A stretch of DNA of 64,000 nucleotides from assembly GCA_021234155.1 (NCBI GenBank), contig JAJEKV010000001.1, forward strand, positions 25,531,189-25,595,188, in the 5' to 3' direction. Within the stretch, counting starts at the first letter, position 1. Every line of letters begins with the position of its first letter. Both the position numbers and the translations under genes were made by a program. The stretch is from Isoetes taiwanensis. Its lineage: Eukaryota > Streptophyta > Lycopodiopsida > Isoetales > Isoetaceae. The notes below the pieces were generated by a model. That model saw nothing but the letters and a program-made list of their open reading frames with translations, did no database searches and was not told the DNA's origin. Below are positions 11,066 to 19,529 of this stretch, piece after piece.

Positions 11066-11690
11066 TGGAATATGTTAGCATGATTCCATTTTGAGGTGAC
11101 AAAATTAGGCAGGCCCAGTGCTACTGTTTGTCATATGGGCAAGGACTAGCACGTCCAACATAGACAAATGATGATGAAGAAAGGTGAAAGGAATCTTAGT
11201 TTGGGGGCCATATGTCCCAGATGACTACGACATCTACAAAATGTAGCGTATTGTGCACAACATGATGAAGAAGAACAACTTTGGGGTATTAAATTTTACA
11301 TAATTTCATTAAGATATCAGACAGTTTCCAAAGTTCCCAGATAGCAATTAAAAGTATAAAGCTAATGTTATTGACAATGTTAAAGTTTCAAATATCCATC
11401 TGCATGTTATGTGATTGCAATTCCTCATAGCTGGGAGATTATTCTAGGCTCTTATGGGAATAATGTTGTTTTCCTGCATATACTCATGTAAATGTTTGTA
11501 TTGTAATAGGTTATCGAGAGGGATATACAAGTGTGAAATTGGGCGACCGCCGTATTTAAGACTAGCTTCACGTCCGATGACAGATTTAATGTTGTGTAAG
11601 TGTGTTCCATAAAGGGACAATATACGAAAAGAATTCCATTAGATAAGATAAAAAAAGCAATAAGTAAAGAAAGTTTACAAATAATCCATT
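11066..11690. other. Non-coding, nothing recognised
   Basis: Downstream of the broken gene. There is no protein motif, no repeat of note, and no transposon end could be delimited. Confidence 0.3.
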
Positions 11691-11696
11691 AACTAT

Positions 11697-11740
11697 CTTA
11701 ACCTAACCCTAACCTAACCCTAATGGCTAACCCTAACGGG
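11697..11740. repeat. Short telomere-like CCTAA repeat
   Basis: Reads CTTAACCTAACCCTAACC and continues with TAACCCTAA and a nearby CTAACCCTAACG: about five imperfect CCCTAA/CCTAA units. It is far too short to be a chromosome end and is not the usual plant CCCTAAA heptamer. Confidence 0.5.
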
Positions 11741-11754
11741 AAGTATGGCAAGGG

Positions 11755-12390
11755 ATTCGAGCTATGGCAGGGGCTATGGCTCACGATGCTTGCATGCAAT
11801 TTCATGGCGGCGGTTCAGGCAACGAGCTATGGTAGGGGATGCTTGCAGGAGACGAGCTATGGCAGGAGATTCTTGCAGGCAGTTTCATGGCGGCAGTTTT
11901 GGGCAATGAGCTATGGCAGGGGATGCTTGCAGAAGAAAGAAAACAGGAGGACGTCGTGATTTTCGATAGAACAGGGATGGATGTGCAGGGCCGGATTGCT
12001 GCAATAGAGGGTTTTGGAGCAGAGGCAGCACCGCAGCAGGGTCTTGTTTTTGCTCATCCAGTTTTCCTGATGGAACAAGTTTTGCTGCATTTGCATCCCC
12101 TGCTTCATCGAAGTTTGCCCTGCATTTGCTGGGACGATTCTTACTGCATCTGCATCCCTTGCTTCATCGAAGTTTTGTTTCTTTTACTTCAGAAATATCC
12201 TCTGTTTCATTTACAGGTGCGGTGGCTTTGGCAGAGAATGCTGGCTTTGCCTTCGGCAGAGAATGAGACTAATGCTGGCTTGGGCAGTGAATTTTTGGCT
12301 TCAACAGAGAATGAGACTAATGCTGGCTTCGGCAGTGAATTTTTGTTGTTTAGATCGGGCTTTTGGCAAAGTAACAGGGTTAACTAATAA
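11755..12390 (+). repeat. Short tandem duplications (GAGCTATGGCAGG units and a 54-bp pair)
   Basis: GAGCTATGG(C/T)AGGGGATGC recurs about four times at 11758-11930. Near 12255-12345 there are two copies of a roughly 54-bp unit with GAGAATGAGACTAATGCTGG then GGCAGTGAATTTTTG. The open frame 11839-12387 comes from these repeats and shows no known domain. Confidence 0.6.
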
Positions 12391-12589
12391 AGCAAAGAAG
12401 CTAACAAGGAGGTGAAATCAGATATGCTATCGGATGAAGCTATCAGATATGCTATCAGATATGCCTAATGCATGCATGATGAGTTCCAAAGATCAAATTA
12501 GGCAGGCAAATTGAGCTTGGATGACTGGTCTAAGAAAAAATGTGCCTTCATTCACCCATCGCACAAAAAAAGTGCATTACCGCAAAGCG

Positions 12590-13010
12590 CATTACATCAT
12601 GTCACCACCAAAATTGAAGCCCCACCAATTTCGATGCCCAGTATAAGAGAAATTGGTGAGAAAAATTGGCACAGCAAAAGTGCATTACAAAGCGGACATC
12701 ATGTTACCACCAAAATTGGGCGCCCGCCCAATTTCGATGCCCAGTATAAGAGAAATTGGTGAGAAAAATTGGCACAGGCAAGCAGACATCATGTTACCAC
12801 CAAAATTGGGCGCCCGCCCAATTTCGATGCCCAGTATAAGAGAAATTGGTGAGAAAAATTGGGCGCCCGCCCAATTTGGATGCCCAGGATAAGAAAAAAT
12901 GTGCCCTAGTTAAAAATGTGCCTTGCATGGAGAGATCGAATTACCACCATTATAATTGGCCACCATTATAATTGGGGAGGCAAAATTGGGCGCCCGCCCA
13001 ATTTGGATGC
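12590..13010. repeat. About 90-bp tandem repeat carrying a second palindrome family
   Basis: Units containing CATCATGTTACCACCAAAAT and CCAGTATAAGAGAAATTGG repeat about four times. Within them a near-perfect inverted repeat with arms AAATTGGGCG and CGCCCAATTT and a 2-bp centre CC occurs identically at 12713-12734, 12803-12824, 12856-12877 and 12983-13004. Half-sites of the same motif reappear around 14425-14445 and 14650. Confidence 0.85.
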
Positions 13011-13815
13011 GTATTCTAAGGAAAAATATGCCAGGAATCAAGTTAAAAATATGCTTGGCAGATATCAAGAAGGATCAAGAAGGTCTGGCACAGGCAACCG
13101 CCCAATTTTTATATATAAATGACCTACAAGATATAAAAGTAAAGGTACTAAAAAAAATTTGCGCACATTATTTAGTTTCTTCATACATTTGTACTCAGTA
13201 TGCTAGATATCAGAATGCTAGATATAGATATCGTTTCGGACGACTCCGGAGCACACTTCAATCATTCATTCAACACTTTCCAATCTAAAAGATTTAATTT
13301 ATTGTTTCTCATGTCCATCAAACGTTTGAGTTAGCTCATGCTTCAATCTTTCATTTTTTATTTGATTATTATTATCATTATTCATGTGTTTGATGTCTTT
13401 TACCTAAGATGGTATCCTCCTCGGACTTTTAACATTTATCGTGCACATAATACCATCCTTTTAACATTTAATGCATGCCAAAATGCAAGGGAGATGTGGA
13501 CATCTATAGGAAAAGAATAGAAAACAATAAACAAAGGAGATGCGCCTACCTTTTGGCAGTCTTGAACATGAAAAAAACACTTCAAAATGTCTTCTAAATG
13601 ATAGGCGCCCTGCTGAAGGAGGACCACAGAATGGAGGAGGAAGAAAATATGATCTTGCACCTTCCAAATGAAGTCTTAACATGAGCAAAAACAAGTCCAA
13701 AAAGACTGCCTGCATGATGGACACGTGGAACGTAGTAAAAGGTATAGGGCATATTTAGTGGGCCCACCTTTTCATGAGCATTTCAAATTTCAAATTAAAG
13801 TGGCCACGTCGACCT
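13011..13815. other. AT-rich non-coding stretch
   Basis: No credible reading frame. Small frames on both strands lack domains. Confidence 0.3.
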
Positions 13816-13824
13816 TTCACGTGG

Positions 13825-13977
13825 TTGTCAAAATTCAAATTCAAATTCAAATTCAAATTTCCCCCCTCAACTCAATATTGCCTCCAGGCATCTCGCCATC
13901 TGTCATTGCAACCCTCAACTAGGCGCTTGTGGACGGCACTCAACTAGGCGCTTGTGGACGGCTCTCAACTAGGCGCT
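13825..13977. repeat. AAATTC simple repeat followed by a 26-bp tandem triplicate
   Basis: CAAATT repeats about five times at 13831-13860. At 13914-13977 the unit CTCAACTAGGCGCTTGTGGA with ending CGG is present three times, the last truncated. Confidence 0.8.
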
Positions 13978-14450
13978 TTGCCTCCATAGCGTAAATTTTC
14001 GTGTTTTCATTAGTATGTAGATGCGCTAGTGTAATTCGCTAGTACTTCCATGTTTTGTTGCCATTTTCTTGCAATTCTAGAGTATTTTTAATGTAACTCT
14101 AATGTGTCATTCAGCATTCTGGATGACAAAAATCTAAGTACCCATGTTTCTGTAAGCTTATTACAGCCTGCAGTGACACGATGATCATGAGGTGATGAGC
14201 CCACCTGCAGGCTTGAAGATGAGGTAAGAGTTTTAAATCACATAACTAGTTGTGGTAGAGTTTGTATTAGACATGTGTAAATATTGTTGTTGTCAGATGA
14301 GGTGCTTGGAAACGAACATATGTGGCTCAGCACGCACCCAACTTCGTGGCCCAAAGTTGTTAGGCAAGTTGTTTGGGGGTCCAATTTGGAGCTTGCTGGG
14401 TGGGCGACAAATATGGGGAGCCCAAATGGGCGGACGCCCAATTTCGTGGC

Positions 14451-14486
<36 letters not shown>
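14451..14486 (+). repeat. Homopolymer A run of about 30 nt
   Basis: An uninterrupted A tract follows GTGGCGC and precedes GACTCTCAAATTGG. Flanking half-sites of the AAATTGGGCG motif appear on both sides. It could be the 3' tail of a small retroposon, but no target duplication was identified. Confidence 0.5.
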
Positions 14487-14487
<1 letters not shown>

Positions 14488-14489
14488 CT

Positions 14490-15664
14490 CTCAAATTGGG
14501 CCACCAATTTGGATGCACGAAATCCCAATTTGGGCTTATCAAATTGGGCTGAGGCTCAATCTCTCTCTTTCTCTCTGTTTTGTTTTATGCAATTTCACCA
14601 AGTTTTGATATAATTTTCATATGTGTTTTGTGTTTGGAAACGAGGCGAGCGCCCAATTTGTAATGATATATCGTTCGCTGATGTGCAGATATGAACACAA
14701 TGTAAGGGGTGTTTGAAGTCAGGGTCATACACTCTAGGAGCGGATAAATGCCCGTAAATAGAGGTATGGCATCACAATACCTTTGGAGAAGGGTTTTGTA
14801 TCCTTTGCAGATCCGGATATTACAGTATGTGACCTGCTTCTAGGATTGAATACTATGGGTGTGTTCGACACCCAAGGGTTCCATCTGCCTAGCAATCTCA
14901 ACATTCATTTTTGGACTATTTCGTTATATATGGACTACGACAATGACAAAAGTATATGTGCCATCCAAGAGTTGAGCTACCGGACTTTTTGACAAGAAGC
15001 TGAATTCATCGAAGTTGACACTATCTATTGTCCGTATACCGGCGGTCTCACTGTAAGAACATGAATGTCCATTTGACGAGCCATCCGTGAAGTTCTTACT
15101 GTGAGATTTCTCTCTTGCAACTGGACGATTCATTTGTACAAAACAGAAATAGGTATGTGATTTCATATCTTTTACATATTTCAATAACATGTGCACATGA
15201 TGATGATGATGAGAGGTTGACTGGGCACATTGGGCCTCTAGTTTTTGAGTTTGAGTGACCAGTCATGTACCACCAAAGCGTCAAGCCCTCACTGCGAGAA
15301 GCATTGGTCCCTGAAAAGATAAACCTATGCCCAGGTGATGTCTTGTGTCTAACGTGGGAGATGGAAGCCAATGACTGCTAGTGACTACATAGAGATAGAG
15401 ACTATCGACTATGCTTGGGAACCGTCAAACAAGAAGAAGATACCCGATACTATCACGATATACGTGCAGCTGTGAAGGCATATGCAGTACTCGCAGGGGA
15501 TGTCAATTAGTGTATGAAAAAGAGTCATTCATGCAAGTGCATTAAAAAATGGTCCATAAATTCAGGTATTGTCCAAAATTAATGAAATTGTGCTTACTAG
15601 TGAAGGGCATCAAGGATTACATAATGCACTGGGATGATGTGGGAGGAAGCAAAGAGACGGGTTC
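14490..15664. other. Mostly non-coding; possible decayed coding remnants
   Basis: Fragments such as the 69-residue frame at 14783-14992 show no known motif. This could be an eroded middle part of the transposon-like gene whose C-terminus follows at 15665; nothing here proves it. Confidence 0.25.
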
Positions 15665-16186
15665 TTGCCAGAGTCAAGATGGGAGGGTTCTCAAGGAGCA
15701 AGCACGTCTAAGAATGTTCACTTGGGTCCTAACAAGGGTTCCAAGTGGTTTGTGGGAAGTAAGGCCTCAAAGCCGAAGTGGTTTGATCTTCCTGAGTGGG
15801 ATCCCTTTGAGGACATCAAGGAAGGATACTTTGTGCTAGTAAGGCCTGATGATGAGGACTGTCCAATATGGTTAGGGGTGGCACTCTCTGATGTAACCAC
15901 CACTATGCCTGATGGAGAGGAGTTGCGTCCTGGATTCCAAATTCAATATTGGGAGCCCATTGGGAGACACAAGAAGGGCAACTTGAAGGAGCAATACACC
16001 GACTGCTGGAAGAAGAAGTGGAGGGCAAATTATGCTGATCCTCAAAGGAGGGAATTGGTGGAGTGTGTGGTATGGTCATATCCAAGTTCTCACACTGCAA
16101 AGGACAACACACACAAGATCCCAAAAAGGGAGATGGACAAAGCCATGAGCAACCTCCATGCTATATCATTGTATGAGGGTAGATAA
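15665..16186 (+). pseudogene. C-terminal fragment of a transposon-like protein
   Basis: A 173-residue frame contains EGYFVLVRPDDEDCPIWLGV, FQIQYWEP, YTDCWKKKW and VVWSYPSS. The pattern (a barrel-like segment in which a chain of FVLVxP, WLGxA and IQYWEP is followed by Trp-rich text) resembles, from memory, the C-terminal tail of DUF7869-type proteins. It has no start region or N-terminal domains, and could be the displaced 3' part of the 8778-11065 relic or a second copy. The LTR element inserted 145 bp downstream. Confidence 0.4.
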
Positions 16187-16502
16187 TATTGAGAAGCTTG
16201 AAAACTTTCTCAACTAGTGGTTTGTAAAATTTATGAGGAAAACAAGTAATCCAATTCTTTGTGTGTGATGTGTAATTCTATTCAAGCAATCAATTCAGAT
16301 TTTTTTTTTTATGGTGTGTGAGTCCCATTTTGTGACGTTCCAGCACAGTATACGGTCCCAGGACGTATACTGTACTGCCTCGTCACGCGTACACGCCACC
16401 CCGACTGACGTGTACGCCGACGTGTAGCCAGGCTAGTAGCCCCTAGGGGGCAACTTGCTAGGTATGTGCATTTCTTATTAATGTGCACATGCACATTTAT
16501 TT

Positions 16503-16622
16503 GGGTGCACACATTTCCATGTGGGCACATTTAGGTGCACACATTTCCATGTGGGCCCATTTAGGTGCACACATTTCCATGTGGGCACATTTGGGTGCAC
16601 ACATTTCCATGTGGGCACATTT
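16503..16622 (+). repeat. Four 30-bp tandem repeats in the LTR U3 region
   Basis: Unit GGTGCACACATTTCCATGTG followed by GGCACATTTA, four copies, one with CCC for CAC. The same array is at 26598-26717 in the 3' LTR. Its position upstream of the TATA-like box suggests promoter or enhancer repeats. Confidence 0.85.
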
Positions 16623-16714
16623 GGCCACCTAGCCATTAAAGGCAAGTGGGCCCATTTCCAATTATCCCACATGCCTAAAGGGGATAATTGGAAACCCTAG
16701 CCTAACCCCTTGCC

Positions 16715-16722
16715 TATTTAAG
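16715..16722 (+). promoter_or_regulatory. Putative TATA box of the LTR promoter
   Basis: TATTTAAG within GCCTATTTAAGTAGG, about 90 bp downstream of the 30-bp array. A start site 25-35 bp further on would fall near the GGGTTTTAGAGCTCTG stretch. Inferred from position only. Confidence 0.45.
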
Positions 16723-17997
16723 TAGGAGAACCCTAACTTGGCCAATTTTCGTTCCTAGGGTTTTAGAGCTCTGTTTTGGCTGCCCCAGGAGTCAAAACCG
16801 CCTCCCAGACTCTGTCTGAGAGAATGGCACCATTAGTTTCCCTTAGTTTGAGCATTTCAGCAGGATGGTCGAACTCAGATCAGGAGGAGGAACTCAAGGA
16901 TCAGGTATTTAGGCAATTTAATAGCTTAAACCCTCTTTTAGTCATCGAACCAGTAGGTTTAGCCTATTAAATTGCCCATAGCAGCCTTCTAGATCTCTAG
17001 ATACCAGACTCTAACTAAAGAACCTAACTCTATGATGTAGATTAGATCTTGTTCTTTAGTTCTTCTGTGATGTATATGGATGATGTATCTCTATGAACTC
17101 CTTGTATTGGGAAGGGGGGTAGAGACCTAAAGCTTTGTAGTTGATGCTCCTAGAGTAGCCTCTCTAGCACACTGTAGATTCGGCCTGTGCACAAGAACCA
17201 CACCTGGTTGTGGGTGAAGGGGCCAGACTGGCTAAGAAGGAGGTTCGTGTCCTGACTCTTGAACGATCCCTCTGGCGTGTAAAGTCTACCGGGGATCACT
17301 GTGACTAGGTCTAATGGCTTGCCACTGAGTGTGGGCAGGGCATGGGCTCGACACCCGTGAAGTGGGGTTCACTTTTCATTGGGTTCAAGTCGAATAAGGG
17401 CAGTGGCCCTCTAGTCACCTCGAGTCAGCATGTAGATCTCTGGAGGGAGAGATCCCTACCTGCCCCATCGGAACTGGGGAGATGTAACCCAGGATATAGC
17501 CCCCTCGGCTATGTATCCGTGGGCTCTGATCAGTCCCAACACTTTTCAACCTACTCGCAAAGTGTGCACAGAGGGGCGTGATGGAGTGGACAACCCAATG
17601 CCATGTTCTTATGCCCGCCCGAGATCCATTGCCATGAATTCGGCCCGCAATGACCTCTCCTGAGACCCAAGCTTGTCACCCATCCCCGTATTCCGAGCCT
17701 TGGGTAGGATTTCCTATGTGTTGTCTTTGATCTTTGTCTATGCAGATATGTGGGAGACCATCCTTCGTGATGGTCATATGACGTTGATGTATGTACTACT
17801 GACATGTGTGTTTACGCTTCCGCAGCTACGTAGGCCCTGAGGGAGACGGGGTAAAATGACCCCTTCACTCTTCCCACTGGGACTCGTTACGGGTGCAGTG
17901 ATTGTGGAGGGCCCTGTATCAGTGTGGAGCTGGTATGGGGGATGAACTCCTGTTTGTATACGGTGCGGGCATCGTATACGAGTAGGGGACGTCACAG

Positions 17998-18010
17998 TGG
18001 TATCAGAGCA
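17998..18010 (+). other. Primer binding site
   Basis: TGGTATCAGAGCA matches the sequence complementary to the 3' end of plant initiator methionine tRNA, the commonest PBS of plant LTR retrotransposons. It begins 2 nt after the LTR. Confidence 0.92.
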
Positions 18011-18120
18011 ATGTTCTTGGAGACCAAGAGCAAAGCACTGACCATGCTCCCAGTAGTACTAACTTGATAGGATCCTCAAACCTCGAGAAATGGGAAATTG
18101 TTTCTCATTTTTGTAGTATA

Positions 18121-18480
18121 TGCTAAGCTAGTAACAGTTAAAGTGAATTAGTAACAATTAAAGTGAATTAGTAACAGTTAAAGACAAAGATTAGTGAGCC
18201 AAACAGTTAAAGACAAAGATTAGTGAGCCAAATAGGATGGTCTCACACATCGCGCCAGGACAGATAGATTAGTGAGCCAAACAGTTAAAGACAAAGATTA
18301 GTGAGCCAAATAGGATGGTCTCACACGTCGCGCCAGGACAGATTTTGAACACCTCAGTTAAAGACAAAGATTAGTGAGCCAAACAGTTAAAGACAAAGAT
18401 TAGTGAGCCAAATAGGATGGTCTCACACGTCGCGCCAGGACAAATTTTGAACACCTCAAAACATGCCTGGGCGCAACGTG
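18121..18480 (+). repeat. Leader repeats with GTTAAAGACAAAGATTAGTG units
   Basis: AGTTAAAGACAAAGATTAGT followed by GAGCCAAA repeats at least five times, interleaved with GGTCTCACACGTCGCGCC half-hairpin arms (near 18239, 18318 and 18419). Tandem duplication of a leader segment has multiplied the 5' arm of the hairpin described separately. Confidence 0.8.
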
Positions 18481-18486
18481 CGAGAC
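18420..18486 (+). other. 67-nt hairpin H1 in the retrotransposon leader
   Basis: Outer arms GTCTCACACGTCGCGCC and GGCGCAACGTGCGAGAC pair at 15 of 17 positions. The 33-nt loop contains an inner 6-bp stem TTTTGA/TCAAAA. Same total length as H2 and H3. Confidence 0.75.
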
Positions 18487-19248
18487 ATTGATTTGAAAAC
18501 AGTTTAAAGTGCGAGACATTGATTTGAAAACAGTTTAAAAAGTCAAAAATTTTAGAAAAGTAACTTGGTAATTCGAATTTCAGCCTAGGAATTAGCTAGA
18601 TTAGCTTTCCAATCTATTTGAACCTCATCTTAAAACAATTCCCACAGTAGCAGGAATTGAACCTCCCACCCACAGGGTTGAACCCCTCCAAACCCCCCCG
18701 TGCCAACCACTGAGGGCGGGCATCGTTTGTGTTTGAATTATAATTCTTAATTAGATTTAAGCTTTAATAATGTTGGATAATATTAATTGCCAAGCCTTAG
18801 ACTTAGAACCAAGACCCTTAAGCTAGATAGAGACAGCATCTCGATAGACACCAAGACTCCGATCGACATGACGCCAAGACCAAAAGAGTAATGCTCGACT
18901 TCCTCGACAAGGCTTAAATGCCCCTGAGGCCAAGGAGGCCGAAGGAAACAAGAAGAGGAGAGGGCAGAACGAGAGCGGGAGGCCAAGGGTCAAGAAGTAG
19001 CAGAGCAGAAGCGGGTCCAACATTTTTGAAGACTCAACAGCCCGCACAAGATTACCAAGGAGTAACTCTAATAAAGAAAGATATGCACTTAGCCAGTCAT
19101 ATCAAAGGAGAGCCTTATTAATTTCGTAAATGATAAAATTTGGTTTAATACAAAGTGTTTTAGAGTAAATTATAAGTGTATAAAGTTACTTAATTAAGTT
19201 GATTTAGTAAGTTTTAGCTTTTGTTGTCCTAGGCCAATTTGAGAGGAT

Positions 19249-19315
19249 GTCTCACACGTCGCGCCAGGACAGAAAATGAAAAGTTCATTATCGGTCTGGG
19301 CGCAACGTGTGAGAC
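19249..19315 (+). other. 67-nt hairpin H2 in the retrotransposon leader
   Basis: Outer arms GTCTCACACGTCGCGCC and GGCGCAACGTGTGAGAC pair at 16 of 17 positions (one C/A mismatch at position 12). The inner stem is AATGAA/TTCATT, different in sequence from H1. Confidence 0.8.
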
Positions 19316-19461
19316 CTTGCTGTGAGACCATGCCCCAAAAGTGCCCAAAACTGCTCCAAATCGACCAAATAAGGGGTCCATTCTGCCTAACTCGACGAGA
19401 TAAGTAGGATTAGACCCTTATATCACCCAAATTGGACAAGTTTAACCCATTTTGAGCCAAT

Positions 19462-19528
19462 GTCTCACACGTCGCGCCAGGACAGATGATGAAAATCTCA
19501 TTTTCGGGCTGGGCGCAATGTGTGAGAC
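19462..19528 (+). other. 67-nt hairpin H3 in the retrotransposon leader
   Basis: The outer arms are the same except for one change that makes a G/T pair (G-U in RNA). The same C/A mismatch is at position 12. The loop has an inner GAAAA/TTTTC stem. Confidence 0.8.
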
Positions 19529-19529
19529 C

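Larger units (their letters stand above)
16331..17996 (+). repeat. 5' LTR (1,666 bp)
   Basis: Starts TGTGACGTTC and ends GACGTCACA. Near each end is a GTATACG inverted repeat: CAGTATACG...CGTATACTG at about 16345-16375, and GTATACG...CGTATAC at about 17957-17980. It holds the 30-bp tandem array at 16503-16622 and a TATA-like box. It contains a 64-residue frame (16776-16970) conserved in the 3' LTR except for one residue, with no known domain. Confidence 0.92.

Noticed and set aside
11697-11740. Telomere repeat indicating a chromosome end or fusion
   Set aside because: Only a few imperfect units and of non-canonical type for plants; too short to interpret.
11839-12387. 182-codon frame as a protein-coding gene
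   Set aside because: It is built from tandem DNA repeats and shows no domain; translation of repeats explains the open frame.
14451-14486. Poly(A) tract as the tail of a processed pseudogene
   Set aside because: No spliced coding sequence lies upstream and no flanking target duplication was visible.
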